Source: Kitasatospora sp. MAA4 (lineage in GTDB: Bacteria > Actinomycetota > Actinomycetes > Streptomycetales > Streptomycetaceae). Taken from it: DNA of 64,000 nt. Location of the stretch: the NCBI RefSeq assembly GCF_029893355.1, contig NZ_JARZAI010000005.1, positions 301,628-365,627 on the forward strand, given 5' to 3'. The notes under the pieces were generated by a model. It was given only the letters and a program-made list of their open reading frames with translations, was not told the DNA's origin and did not search any database. This document shows, piece after piece, positions 28,003-39,852 of this stretch. Both the position numbers and the translations under genes were made by a program. How positions within the stretch are numbered: the stretch's first letter is position 1; each line of letters starts with the position of its first letter.

Positions 28003-28863
28003 TCAGGAGACGACGTCCTTGCGGGCGAAGCCCCGGACCGCCAGCGCCAGCAGGATCACCGAGTACGACAGCGACAGCGTCACCCCCTGCACCATCCCGC
28101 CCCACTCCAGGTGCGGCTGCAACGCGTCCGCCCAGGCGTACTGCCAGTGCGCCGGCAGCCACTCGCGCAGGCCGCCCAGCGCCGTGATGGCGTCCAGCAC
28201 CCCGGTGATGATCGAGATGAACACCGCCCCGCCCACCGCGCCGAGCGGCGCGTCGGTGGCCGTCGAGAGGTAGAACGCCAGCGCGCCCACCACCAGCTCG
28301 CCGAGGAAGACGAAGGCGACGGCGATCGCCAGGCGCGGCAGCGCGGTGGAGGCGGGCAGGCTGTCGCCGGTGGGCAGCCGCAGGTCGCCCCAGCCGTACG
28401 CCGCCGTGCCCACCGCCAGCCCGACCAGCGGCAGCAGCACGATCGCGGCGGCCGAGAAGAGCAGGCCCACGGTGAACTTGCGGATCAGCAGCCTGGTCCG
28501 CGGTACCGGCGCGGCCAGCAGGTAGCGCAGCGAGGACCAGCTGGCCTCCGCCGCGACGGTGTCCCCGCAGAACAGCGCTACCGGGATGACCAGCAGGAAG
28601 CCGGTGCCCATGAAGAGCATGGTGGCCGCGAAGTTGGGCCCGGAGGCGGTCGCCAGGTCGATGAAGGTGGTCTGGCCGGGCCGGCTGGGGGTGCCGCCGA
28701 TCTGGAACGCCACCAGCACCACGAACGGCAGCGCGAGCAGCACCGCCATGATGATCAGCGTGCGGCGCCGGCGCAGCTGGCGCAGCGCCTCGGTGCGCAG
28801 CGGCAGCGTGCGGTGCGGGCTGTAGCCGGCCGCACGGTCGCTCTCGAGCACGGGAACACTCAC
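28003..28863 (-). CDS. ABC-2 type permease
   Basis: This 286-residue membrane protein has an N-terminal cytoplasmic RTLPLRTEALRQLRRRRTL region, six predicted helices and a long first extracytoplasmic loop (FQIGGTPSRPGQTTFIDLA), typical of NatB/ABC-2 permeases. Its GTG start overlaps the stop of the hydrolase-ATPase fusion gene (GTGA), so the two are coupled and presumably form one complex. The substrate is unknown. Confidence 0.88.
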   Translation of the reverse strand: MSVPVLESDRAAGYSPHRTLPLRTEALRQLRRRRTLIIMAVLLALPFVVLVAFQIGGTPSRPGQTTFIDLATASGPNFAATMLFMGTGFLLVIPVALFCGDTVAAEASWSSLRYLLAAPVPRTRLLIRKFTVGLLFSAAAIVLLPLVGLAVGTAAYGWGDLRLPTGDSLPASTALPRLAIAVAFVFLGELVVGALAFYLSTATDAPLGAVGGAVFISIITGVLDAITALGGLREWLPAHWQYAWADALQPHLEWGGMVQGVTLSLSYSVILLALAVRGFARKDVVS

Positions 28864-31631
28864 GCTGAGCCTCCGATCAGGGAGAGGAAGGCGTCCTCCA
28901 GGCGGCGGTGCGGACCGGCCCGCTCCACGGGGATGCCCAGCCGGACGAGTTCGGCGACCAGCTCACTGGCCGTCATGCCGTCCAGCCGGATCAGCAGCCC
29001 GTGCCCGGCCACCTCGGCGGCGCCGACCCCGTCCAGCGTCGCGGCCTTGCCAGCCGCCGCGGTCAGTTCGTCCAGGCCGTACGCGGGGGGTGTGCCGACC
29101 AGCAGCAGTTCGCCCGCGCCGACGATCTCCTCGACGGCGCCCGCGCTGACCAGTCGGCCGCGGTCCATCACCACCAGGTGGGTGCAGCTCTGCTCGACCT
29201 CGGAGAGCAGGTGGCTGGAGACGATGACGGTCCGTCCGGCGGCGGCGTAGCGGATCAGCACCTCGCGCATCTCGCGGATCTGCGGCGGGTCGAGCCCGTT
29301 GGTCGGCTCGTCCAGGATCAGCAGGTCGGGCAGGCCGAGCATCGCCTGCGCGATGGCCAGGCGCTGGCGCATGCCCTGCGAGTAGGTGCGCACGGCCCGG
29401 TCCAGCGCCTCGCCGAGGTCGGCGATCACCAGCGCCTCGTCCAGGTGCGCGTCCGCCGCCGGGCGCCCGGTGGCCTGCCAGTAGAGCTTGAGGTTGGCCC
29501 GCCCGGTCAGGTGCGGCAGGAAGCCGGCGCCCTCCACGAACGCGCCGACCCGGGAGAGCACCGGCGAACCGGCGCGCACCGGGTGGCCGAAGATCCGGAC
29601 CTCCCCGGCGTCCGGGCGGATCAGGCCCATCAGCATCCGCAGCGTGGTGGTCTTGCCGGCGCCGTTGGGCCCGAGCAGCCCGAGTACCTGGCCCGCCTCC
29701 ACCCGGAAGCCCAGCTCCTGGACGGCGTAGCGGTCGGTGGCGCCCTTGTAGCGCTTGCTCAGGCCGGTGATCTGCAACGGCACACCGGCCAGCTCCGGAT
29801 CCGGCGCATGGTCGCGACGGCGACGGACCAGCGGGAGCAGCAGCAGTGCGGCGATCACCAGGGCGACCACCGGCAGCACCCAGGTCCGGGCGGGCAGCGG
29901 GGTGGCCTCGGCGTGCAGTGAGGTCACCGTCGGCACGGTGAGCGGGCCGGCCACCGAGACCTGGTAGGTCGCGGGCTGTACGGGCGAGGCGTAGGCGAGG
30001 TCGGTGCTGGAGAGCACCAGGCCCAGCCGGTGTCCGGCGGCGAAGGCGTGGTCGACGGCGGGCAGCGCGATCCGCACCGTCCTGCCGCCGGGCGTGTCAG
30101 CGCCGGTGACCCGCAGCGGCGCGGCGAGCTGCTGCGGCAGGGTGCGCTTGCCGTCCGGTCCCAGGTCGTAGACCTTGCCGAAGAGCACGGCGTCCGGCTG
30201 GTCGGCGTGCACCTGGACGGAGATCTGCGGACTGCCGGTCAGCTGCACCGGACTGGCCAGCGGCGCGGAGTCGAACTCGGCGTACTGGCCGGGGAAGTCG
30301 AGCGAGAGTCCGACGCCCAGGGTGGCGGCCTGCGAGAGGGCGCCGAGGCCGGGAACCGTGGAGATGGCCGGCGGAGCGCCGCCGGGCGGGTTGGCGAAGG
30401 TCTGCTGGCCGCCCGTCAGGTCGACCTGGCGGGAGCCGGTGCCGTTCAGTCCCGGGTAGCTGTCGGCGTCGGCGCCGCTCAGCACGGCCTGGAAGCCGGT
30501 GGAGTCCACTCCCCCGGTCCGGGTGACCCGGAAGGCCGGTCCGGTGCTGTTGTCCTGCTTCTTCACGTAGTGGTCGAACCAGGCGGAGACCCGGGCGTCC
30601 ACCCGGTCGCTGGTCTCGGTGCCGCCGTCGTGCCCGCCGGCGAACCAGTCGACGGCCACCGGCGCGCCGTTCGCGGCGACCGCCTTGGCGATGTCGTCGC
30701 CCTGGTCGAGCGGGAAAAGCGAGTCCTGCTCGCCCTGGACCACCAGCGTCGGCACCTTCAGCTTCGCCGCCACCGAGGACGGGCTGGACCGGTCCAGCAG
30801 CGCGATCGCCGCCGGGTCGGCGTGTCCGGCGGTGGCCACCCGGTTGTACATGTCGCAGAGCTCGGCCGTGAAGCGCCCGCAGCCGACCGGGCCGCCCGCG
30901 GGGGTGGTGGCGGGCGCCGGCTTGCCGGTGGTGGAGGCGGTCAGGTCCCCGGCCGAACCGGTGGTGAAGAAGATCCCGGCCCAGAGCTTCTTGAACACCC
31001 CGTCCTCGGCCGTGCCGCCCTGGACGCCCTGCGGGAAGAGCGCGTCCGCCAGGTTCCACCAGGTGATCCGGGTGGCGACGGCGTCGATCCGCGGGTCCGC
31101 GGCGGCGGCCAGCAGCGAGAGCGCCCCACCGTACGAGGCACCGGTGATCCCCACCCTCGGATCCCCGGGCCCGTCCAGCTGGACCTCGGGGCGCTGCGCC
31201 AGCCAGTCGACCAGGTGCCTGACGTCCTGCACCTCGCGGTCCGGCGCGTTGAGCCCGATCTGGCCGGTGGAGTGCCCGAAGCCGCGCGCCGACCAGGTCA
31301 GCACCGCGTACCCGGACCGCGCGAGCGTGCGCGCCTCCCCGGCCTCGTCGGCCTTGCTGCCGCCGAAGCCGTGCGCCAGCAGGATCGCCGGGCGCGGGGT
31401 GCTGCCGGTGGTGAAGAACGAGGTGTCGATGGACACCTGCTGCGTGCTGCCGGGGGTCTCGGGCATCGACAGGAACTGGTCCTGCTCGCGCACCGGCGCC
31501 GCCTCGCCCGCCACGGCCACCGCCGTCCCGAGCCCGACCACCGCGAGCAGCGCGAGCACCGCCGCCACCACCCGCCGGCGCGTCAGCCTGCCGCGCTCAC
31601 GCCAACGACGCCAAGGGCCACCCAGGTTCAT
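28860..31631 (-). CDS. Fusion of a CocE/X-Pro-peptidase-like hydrolase and an ABC ATPase
   Basis: The single 923-residue frame joins two modules. After a basic start and a membrane anchor (~20-42) comes an S15/CocE-like alpha/beta hydrolase with LLAHGFGGSK, Ser166 in GASYGG, an acid in VQGEQDSLFP and His in GGHDGG, followed by a beta-sandwich domain to ~570. A second membrane helix (~583-603) is followed by a cytoplasmic ABC ATPase with Walker A GPNGAGKTT (~655), signature YSQGMRQRL and Walker B LLILDEPTNGLD (~770). The topology therefore places the hydrolase outside and the ATPase inside. The ATG at 31631 has a TAGGGT element 8 bases upstream. Confidence 0.9.
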   Translation of the reverse strand: MNLGGPWRRWRERGRLTRRRVVAAVLALLAVVGLGTAVAVAGEAAPVREQDQFLSMPETPGSTQQVSIDTSFFTTGSTPRPAILLAHGFGGSKADEAGEARTLARSGYAVLTWSARGFGHSTGQIGLNAPDREVQDVRHLVDWLAQRPEVQLDGPGDPRVGITGASYGGALSLLAAAADPRIDAVATRITWWNLADALFPQGVQGGTAEDGVFKKLWAGIFFTTGSAGDLTASTTGKPAPATTPAGGPVGCGRFTAELCDMYNRVATAGHADPAAIALLDRSSPSSVAAKLKVPTLVVQGEQDSLFPLDQGDDIAKAVAANGAPVAVDWFAGGHDGGTETSDRVDARVSAWFDHYVKKQDNSTGPAFRVTRTGGVDSTGFQAVLSGADADSYPGLNGTGSRQVDLTGGQQTFANPPGGAPPAISTVPGLGALSQAATLGVGLSLDFPGQYAEFDSAPLASPVQLTGSPQISVQVHADQPDAVLFGKVYDLGPDGKRTLPQQLAAPLRVTGADTPGGRTVRIALPAVDHAFAAGHRLGLVLSSTDLAYASPVQPATYQVSVAGPLTVPTVTSLHAEATPLPARTWVLPVVALVIAALLLLPLVRRRRDHAPDPELAGVPLQITGLSKRYKGATDRYAVQELGFRVEAGQVLGLLGPNGAGKTTTLRMLMGLIRPDAGEVRIFGHPVRAGSPVLSRVGAFVEGAGFLPHLTGRANLKLYWQATGRPAADAHLDEALVIADLGEALDRAVRTYSQGMRQRLAIAQAMLGLPDLLILDEPTNGLDPPQIREMREVLIRYAAAGRTVIVSSHLLSEVEQSCTHLVVMDRGRLVSAGAVEEIVGAGELLLVGTPPAYGLDELTAAAGKAATLDGVGAAEVAGHGLLIRLDGMTASELVAELVRLGIPVERAGPHRRLEDAFLSLIGGSA

Positions 31632-31645
31632 GGATACCGACCCTA
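31632..31645 (-). promoter_or_regulatory. Putative leaderless promoter of the hydrolase-ABC operon
   Basis: TAGGGT (31645-31640, minus strand) is followed by 8 bases and the ATG at 31631. The 99-base gap to the divergent MscS-like gene holds promoters for both. Confidence 0.35.
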
Positions 31646-31718
31646 CCTGTCGAACCTGAGTGCGTGTCACGCCGCAGCCGAGGCGTCACCAATCATCCGA
31701 AACCGCCTCCAATCCCCC

Positions 31719-31730
31719 TATCGTGGTCCC
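31719..31730 (+). promoter_or_regulatory. Putative leaderless promoter of the MscS-like gene
   Basis: TATCGT (31719-31724) lies 6 bases before the GTG at 31731, with no Shine-Dalgarno between them. Confidence 0.4.
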
Positions 31731-32750
31731 GTGCTCTGGCCACTGCTCACCGTGCTCGCCGTCGTCGCCGTCACCCTGGCAGTCGGCTGGCTGGTCGACC
31801 GGGCGCTGCAACGGGCCGGCGCGCGGCGACCCGACGCGCGGGTCTGGGTACTGCTGCGGCGCTGCCGGGTCCCGCTGCAACTGGTGGTGGCGGTCGGCCT
31901 GCTGATGGCCGGACGGCCGCTGTCCCGGCTGTTCGACCTGCCGAACCGGGACGTCCAGCACGCTCTGCTACTCGTTCTGATCGCGGCCCTGGGCTGGCTG
32001 GCCGTCAGGATCACGGCGGCGCTGCTGGAAGCCGTGCTCAGCCGCTACGAGACGGCGGCCGGCGACCTGTCCCGACTTCAGCGCGTGCACACCCGGATCA
32101 GCCTGCTGCGCCGGATGGTCAGCGCGCTGATCGCGGTGGTCACGGTGGCGGTCATGCTGCTGACCTTCGCCGCGATGCGCACGGTGGGCGCCAGCCTGCT
32201 GGCCTCGGCCGGACTGATCGGCGTGGTCGCGGGCATCGCCGCCCAGAGCACGCTGGGCAACTTCTTCGCCGGCCTGCAGATCGCCTTCGGCGACACGGTA
32301 CGGATCGGCGACACGGTGGTGGTCGAGGGGCAGCAGGGCACGGTGGAGGAGATCACCCTCACCTACCTGGTGGTACGGCTCTGGGACTACCGGCGGCTGA
32401 TCGTGCCGGTCTCCTACTTCGTCAGCAAGCCGTTCGAGAACTGGACCCGCAAGGACCCCGGGCTGCTGGCGGTCGTGCTGCTGCACCTGGACCACACCAC
32501 GCCGATGCCCGAGCTGCGCGAGCGGCTCAGCGGGATCCTGCTGGACAGCGCGCACTGGGACGGCGACGAGTGGGCACTGCGGGTGGTCGACAGCACCCCG
32601 AGCACCGTCGTGGTGCGGGCGACGATGACCGCCCGCAGCCCCGAGGAGACCTTCCTGCTGCGCTGCCAGGTCCGCGAGGAGCTGCTGGCCTTCCTGCGGG
32701 ACGAGCACCCGGGCGCGCTCCCCCGGATCCGCATCGGCGACGGGCGCTGA
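31731..32750 (+). CDS. MscS-family mechanosensitive ion channel
   Basis: The 339-residue membrane protein has about four or five helices. The pore helix carries the glycine/alanine-rich MscS pattern (SAGLIGVVAGIAAQSTLGNFFAG, read in parts), followed by the beta domain (GDTVRIGDTVVVEGQQGTVEEI, in parts, and LIVPVSYFVSKPFENWTRK). The family releases solutes during osmotic downshock. The GTG start is probably leaderless. Its TGA stop and the stop of the convergent gene lie in one 12-bp palindrome. Confidence 0.9.
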   Translation: MLWPLLTVLAVVAVTLAVGWLVDRALQRAGARRPDARVWVLLRRCRVPLQLVVAVGLLMAGRPLSRLFDLPNRDVQHALLLVLIAALGWLAVRITAALLEAVLSRYETAAGDLSRLQRVHTRISLLRRMVSALIAVVTVAVMLLTFAAMRTVGASLLASAGLIGVVAGIAAQSTLGNFFAGLQIAFGDTVRIGDTVVVEGQQGTVEEITLTYLVVRLWDYRRLIVPVSYFVSKPFENWTRKDPGLLAVVLLHLDHTTPMPELRERLSGILLDSAHWDGDEWALRVVDSTPSTVVVRATMTARSPEETFLLRCQVREELLAFLRDEHPGALPRIRIGDGR

Positions 32751-32758
32751 GCGCTCAG
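32747..32758. repeat. 12-bp palindrome containing both convergent stop codons
   Basis: CTGAGCGCTCAG reads the same on both strands and supplies the TGA of the MscS-like gene (32748-32750) and the TGA of the LURP-one gene (32757-32755). Confidence 0.85.
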
Positions 32759-33258
32759 AAGTTGGTGAGCCGCTCGCCCTTCGCGTCCTGGAGCACGTGA
32801 TCGACACACACCGCGAGGATCACCAGCAACAGCGCGTCCTGCTGGCTCATCACGTCGACCGCATAGGCGTCCCGGAGGGTGAACCAGCGCCGGGATATGT
32901 GCGCGAGCGTGGTGCCCTCGTGCTGGATGTCGAACTCCCGGTCCCAGAAGTTCCCGGCTATCCGCAGCCGGCGCCCGTCGCTGAACTTGACCTTGAAGCG
33001 GTCGCCGAACAGCTTGAAGTTCTTCTTGCTGAACCTGGCCAGCACCTGACCGTCGTGCTTGATCAGGATGGTGTGGTGGAAGGTGAACGCCTTCTTGACG
33101 ATGCTCGCCACCACCGTGCCCCGGGAGTCCACGAAGGCGAAGGTGGTGCGCAGGCGGAACAGCTTCTTGTTGACCCGGTAGAGCTTCTCGCGGTGCTCGC
33201 TCTCGATCCAGGCTTCCTCGTGAAACGCGAACATCCGATCGCGCACCAGATAGCGCAT
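32755..33258 (-). CDS. LURP-one-related (Tubby-like) protein
   Basis: The 167-residue protein begins MRYLVRDRMFAFHEEAWI and is rich in alternating beta strands with repeated lysine/phenylalanine pairs (KKLFRLRTTFAFVD, KKAFTFHHTI, KKNFKLFGDRFKV). It has the C-terminal WFTLRDAYAVDV and LLLVILAVCVDHVLQD segments of the LURP-one/YxjI family. The fold is a Tubby-like barrel around a hydrophobic helix and may bind lipid; its function in bacteria is unknown. Its stop lies in the palindrome shared with the MscS-like gene. Confidence 0.85.
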   Translation of the reverse strand: MRYLVRDRMFAFHEEAWIESEHREKLYRVNKKLFRLRTTFAFVDSRGTVVASIVKKAFTFHHTILIKHDGQVLARFSKKNFKLFGDRFKVKFSDGRRLRIAGNFWDREFDIQHEGTTLAHISRRWFTLRDAYAVDVMSQQDALLLVILAVCVDHVLQDAKGERLTNF

Positions 33259-33340
33259 GAGGGTCCCCCGTCCAGGTCAGTGGCCTTGTGCCGCCCCAGA
33301 GCGTAGTGGGGCGACCTGCCGGACCGGACGGGGGGACTGC

Positions 33341-33793
33341 TCAGAAGGCCTTCACCATGGTGCGGTGCGCGATGCCCGCGTCGTCGTAGACGGGACCCTC
33401 GGCCGCGTAGCCGAGCCGCTCGTAGAAGCCCAGCGCCTGCACCTGGGCGTGCAGCTCGCACTCCCGGGCGCCGCGCTCGCGGCCGGCCTGCTCGATCGCC
33501 CGGACCAGCTCCGCGCCCAGCCCGGTACCCCGGGCCGCCCTGACCACCGCGAGGCGGCCGAGCAGCACCCGGCCCTCGACGCCGGTGAGCTCCAGTGCCT
33601 CGGCACCGCTGATCAGCCGGGCGGTGCCGAGCGGCGCGCCGTCCTCGCCGACCGCCAGCAGGTGCACCGAGGTGGCGTCGAGCTCGTCGTACTCCAGCTC
33701 CGCCGGGACGCCCTGCTCCTGGACGAAGACCTCGAGCCGGACCCGGCGGGCCAGCTCCAGCTCCGCCTCGGTGGCGGCAACCGTGATCGCCAT
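33341..33793 (-). CDS. GNAT-family N-acetyltransferase
   Basis: The 150-residue protein shows the GNAT acetyl-CoA fold: RLEVFVQEQGVPAELEYDELD resembling the ElaA/YitI subgroup (read in parts), LGRLAVVRAARGTGLGAELV with the pyrophosphate-binding R-G-x-G-x-G/A loop, and ALGFYERLGY at the C-terminus. The substrate is unknown. Its ATG overlaps the stop of the pseudouridine synthase gene by one base, placing it last in the dksA-lspA-rluD operon. Confidence 0.92.
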   Translation of the reverse strand: MAITVAATEAELELARRVRLEVFVQEQGVPAELEYDELDATSVHLLAVGEDGAPLGTARLISGAEALELTGVEGRVLLGRLAVVRAARGTGLGAELVRAIEQAGRERGARECELHAQVQALGFYERLGYAAEGPVYDDAGIAHRTMVKAF

Positions 33794-34731
33794 CAGCTCT
33801 CCGCGGAGATGACGTCCAGCGCCTTCTGCAGGTCGGCGGCGTAGTCGCTGGTGAACTGCACCCACTCGCCGTCCGCCGGGTGCTCGAAGGCCAGCGAGAC
33901 CGCGTGCAGCCACTGCCGGGTCAGGCCCAGGCGCTTGGCGAGCGTCGGGTCGGCGCCGTAGGTGAGGTCGCCGACGCAGGGGTGGCGCAGCGCCGACATG
34001 TGCACCCGGATCTGGTGGGTGCGGCCGGTCTCCAGCTTGACGTCCAGCAGCGAGGCGGCCCGGTAGGCCTCGATCAGGTCGTAGTGGGTGACCGACGGCT
34101 TTCCGGCCTGGGTGACCGCCCACTTCCAGTCGGAGCTGGGGTGGCGGCCGATCGGGGCGTCCACGGTGCCGCTCATCGGGTCCGGGTGGCCCTGGACCAG
34201 GGTGTGGTACTTCTTCTCCGTCACCCGGTCGTGGAACTGGCGCTTGAGGTCGGTGTACGCGCGCTCGGACTTCGCGACCACCATCAGGCCCGAGGTGCCG
34301 ACGTCCAGGCGGTGCACGATGCCCTGGCGCTCGGCCGCACCGGAGGTGGAGATCCGGTAGCCCGCGGCGGCGAGGTGGCCGATCACGGTGGGGCCGGTCC
34401 AGCCGGGGCTGGGGTGCGCGGCGACACCGACCGGCTTGTCGACCAGCACGATGTCCTGGTCGTCGTGGACGATGCGCATCCCGTCGACGAACTCGGGGAC
34501 GATCTGCACCGGCGCGGCGGGCGGCGGCAGCTCGACCTCCATCCAGGAGCCGGCCATCACGCGGTCGGACTTGCCGGCCAGGGAGCCGTCGATCCGGACC
34601 TTGCCCTCGGCGGCCAGCTCCGCGGCCTTGGTGCGGGAGAAGCCGAACATGCGGGCGAGGGCGGCGTCGAGACGCTCGCCCTCAAGGCCGTCCGGAACGG
34701 GAAGGGTGCGGATCTGCGCAGCGGTACTCAC
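33793..34731 (-). CDS. rluD: RluA-family pseudouridine synthase (RluD-like)
   Basis: The 312-residue enzyme has an N-terminal S4 RNA-binding domain ([22 protein letters not shown], in parts) and a RluA catalytic domain with the active-site aspartate in [17 protein letters not shown]. Conserved [24 protein letters not shown] and the terminal domain also match. Family members isomerise uridines in the 23S rRNA; the exact site (RluD-type 1911/1915/1917 or another) is not decidable here. It lies 23 bases downstream of lspA and just upstream of the GNAT gene. Confidence 0.92.
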   Translation of the reverse strand: MSTAAQIRTLPVPDGLEGERLDAALARMFGFSRTKAAELAAEGKVRIDGSLAGKSDRVMAGSWMEVELPPPAAPVQIVPEFVDGMRIVHDDQDIVLVDKPVGVAAHPSPGWTGPTVIGHLAAAGYRISTSGAAERQGIVHRLDVGTSGLMVVAKSERAYTDLKRQFHDRVTEKKYHTLVQGHPDPMSGTVDAPIGRHPSSDWKWAVTQAGKPSVTHYDLIEAYRAASLLDVKLETGRTHQIRVHMSALRHPCVGDLTYGADPTLAKRLGLTRQWLHAVSLAFEHPADGEWVQFTSDYAADLQKALDVISAES

Positions 34732-34754
34732 CCGTACGAGTATGCCGCAACGAA

Positions 34755-35390
34755 CTAGTCGGTCTTGGCCGACGACGGCTTGTGGACCGACCCGTCCGGG
34801 TTGCTGCCGCGGAACGAGAGCAGCACCACCAGGATGCCGCCGCAGACGATGGCCGAGTCGGCGAGGTTGAAGACCGCGAAGTGCTGGACCGAGATGAAGT
34901 CCACCACATGGCCGCGGAAGACCCCCGGCGCGCGGAACAGCCGGTCGGTGAGGTTGCCCAGCGCCCCACCCAGCAGCAGGCCCAGCGCGATCGCCCAGGG
35001 CAGGCTGTAGAGCCGGCGGGAGATCCGCCAGATGACCACGATCACGGCGGCGGCGATCAGCGTGAAGACCACCGTCATGGTCTGGCCCATGCCGAAGGCC
35101 GCGCCCGGATTGCGGATCACCTGGAGGGTGACCACGTCGCTGATGATCCTGATCGGCGAGCGGCCCTCCAGCTTGGCCACCACGACCAGCTTGCTGATCA
35201 GGTCGATGACGTAGGCGAAGAGCGCGACCGAGAAGAGCACGCCGACCCGGCGCCGGCGCAGCGCCGCGCGGGCACCGTCCGCGGCGGTCGCACCGGCCGC
35301 GTCATCAGCCTGGGCGGGCTGCACATCGGCCTGCGCGTCGGGCTCGGTCTGAGGGGAACCTGGGGTACTGATGATCCGCTCCGCTGCCAT
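34755..35390 (-). CDS. lspA: Lipoprotein signal peptidase II
   Basis: LspA cleaves the signal peptide of diacylglyceryl-modified prolipoproteins in the cytoplasmic membrane. The 211 residues include a ~45-residue acidic, Ala-rich N-terminal extension not found in most bacteria. Four helices follow, with the catalytic dyad aspartates in [13 protein letters not shown] and [14 protein letters not shown], plus the NPGAAFGM motif. It follows the dksA-like gene by 76 bases and precedes rluD, an arrangement seen in many actinobacteria. Confidence 0.94.
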   Translation of the reverse strand: MAAERIISTPGSPQTEPDAQADVQPAQADDAAGATAADGARAALRRRRVGVLFSVALFAYVIDLISKLVVVAKLEGRSPIRIISDVVTLQVIRNPGAAFGMGQTMTVVFTLIAAAVIVVIWRISRRLYSLPWAIALGLLLGGALGNLTDRLFRAPGVFRGHVVDFISVQHFAVFNLADSAIVCGGILVVLLSFRGSNPDGSVHKPSSAKTD

Positions 35391-35466
35391 CTGGGGCCGA
35401 CGTTACGGGGTCGAGCGTACGGCACGCGGTGCACCGGGCCGCCCGGCCCCGTCCGTGCGCCTGCCG

Positions 35467-36063
35467 TCAGCGGCGTTCCTGCTTGGCCTTGCAGGAGATG
35501 CACAGGGTCGCCCGCGGGAAGGCCTGCAGCCGGGCCTTGCCGACCGCCTGGCCGCAGGACTCGCAGACGCCGAAGCCGATGCCCTCCAGCCGGGCCAGCG
35601 CGCGCTCGGTCTGGCTCAGCATGTCGCGGGCGTTGTTGGCCAGCGACAGCTCGCTCTCCCGGTTGATGTTCTTCGTCCCGGCGTCCACCTGGTCGTCGCC
35701 GGCGCCGTCGTTGGAGTCGCGCATCAGCCCGGTCAGCGCGGCCTCGGCGGCGTCGATCTCGTCCCGCAGGCGCAACAGCTCGCTGTTGAGCTCGGCGTGC
35801 AGCTCGGCGACCTCGGGGGCCGTCCAGGAGTCCTCACCCTGGCGAACCGGCAGCTCGGCCGGGTCCACCGACTCCGCGCCGCCCGTCGCCGCCCGCGCCC
35901 CGCTGCCCGCAGGGGTGTGATGCCGGCTGGTGCCCGCGCCGCGTCCGGTGGTGGTGCTGGTCTTCCGCCGTGTCGTGGTCACGGAACCCTCCCCTGAGTC
36001 GCCTGCCACGGCCTTCCGGGGCCGCCTGGTGGCGGTACCCGCGCCCGTTGCTTTCTCAGCCAT
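35467..36063 (-). CDS. TraR/DksA-type C4 zinc-finger protein
   Basis: The 198-residue protein has a basic, Thr/Arg-rich N-terminus (~1-65), a coiled-coil central part (~85-165; LHAELNSELLRLRDEIDAAE, in parts) and a C-terminal zinc finger CESCG...CISC (~172-193). This is the layout of actinobacterial DksA/TraR-like and CarD-independent RNA polymerase secondary-channel proteins. The long basic N-terminus resembles nucleic-acid-binding tails. It is the promoter-proximal gene of the run to the GNAT gene. Confidence 0.9.
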   Translation of the reverse strand: MAEKATGAGTATRRPRKAVAGDSGEGSVTTTRRKTSTTTGRGAGTSRHHTPAGSGARAATGGAESVDPAELPVRQGEDSWTAPEVAELHAELNSELLRLRDEIDAAEAALTGLMRDSNDGAGDDQVDAGTKNINRESELSLANNARDMLSQTERALARLEGIGFGVCESCGQAVGKARLQAFPRATLCISCKAKQERR

Positions 36064-36319
36064 GGCTTCGACCCCATCTACGAATGACTCCGGCCGACGG
36101 TTCCCGTCGGCCTCTGGTGCCGGAACGATAATCCTGATCGAATCCGGTCACAACGGGACATACCGACGCCTCGCAGCGATGACACCCGGGCAGCCGCTGG
36201 CTGCGGCACGCACCCGGGCATTGACAAACCGACAATGACAAGGTTGTGCCCAGATCGTCACTTCCTAACCCCTCGGCGCGGCCGCACGCCGGGGGCGCAA
36301 ACGGGTTGCCGCCGGTCTG
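36064..36319. other. 256-bp interval between the dksA-like gene and the T-box leader
   Basis: It holds the divergent promoter regions for the dksA-like gene (minus) and ileS (plus). A TTGACA lies at 36221-36226, but no good -10 follows at 17-18 bases. No gene is seen. Confidence 0.5.
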
Positions 36320-36594
36320 TAGACTGAGCCCGCGAGGCGCAGATGGGACGAGTACCGACGTACGCAGCCAGCAGCGACCCGGGGACGGTGTGAGCCCGGG
36401 GGTGTGCACGGCGGGAAGATCACCCCGGAGCCGCCGGAAGAACGGCCCACCGGCCCAGTAGACCCGGCAGCAAACCCAAGGAGTGGGCCGTTCGAGGGAT
36501 GAGCGGCCAAGGAGGGTGGTACCGCGGGACGGCACGCCGTCTCGTCCCTCCGTCGGAAGCCAGTCCACGCATCCGCCGGAGGTAGACGCCCCGA
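36320..36594 (+). ncRNA. T-box leader of ileS, apparently acting on translation
   Basis: The leader begins after a TAGACT -10 element (36320-36325). It contains the full 14-base T-box consensus (36513-36526), whose UGGU bulge fits the NCCA end of tRNA with discriminator A. A hairpin loop upstream shows an isoleucine AUC specifier (36419-36421) inside a GGCGG...CCGCC stem. There is no terminator with a U-tract. Instead CCUCCG (36547-36552) can pair with CGGAGG (36577-36582), which includes the ileS Shine-Dalgarno. That matches the short Stem I, translation-controlling T-boxes described for actinobacterial ileS. Confidence 0.88.
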
Positions 36595-39723
<3,129 letters not shown>

Positions 39724-39731
39724 ACCTACCG

Positions 39732-39773
39732 GCGAAGGCCGCCCCTCGCGCGAAAGCGAGGGGCGGCCTTCGC
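39732..39773 (+). terminator. 18-bp terminator hairpin after ileS
   Basis: Bases 39732-39749 pair perfectly with 39756-39773 around GCGAAA, beginning 9 bases after the ileS stop. Confidence 0.85.
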
Positions 39774-39799
39774 TGTACCCCCTGGCGGAGCAGACAGCA

Positions 39800-39832
39800 G
39801 TGCGCCCCCACCGCCGAGCGGTGGGGGCGCAC
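39800..39832 (-). terminator. 15-bp terminator hairpin after divIVA
   Basis: Bases 39800-39814 pair perfectly with 39818-39832 around CGA. It lies 21 bases beyond the divIVA stop and back-to-back with the ileS hairpin. Confidence 0.8.
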
Positions 39833-39852
39833 TTGGTCCTGCAACGCGACGA

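Noticed and set aside
30030..31730. Long N-terminal extension of the MscS-like frame
   Set aside because: It overlaps the hydrolase-ABC gene on the other strand and lacks any domain. The GTG at 31731 with a -10 element fits homologues.
36221..36226. TTGACA as a -35 box for ileS
   Set aside because: No acceptable -10 hexamer at 16-19 bases. The T-box leader fits better with TAGACT at 36320.
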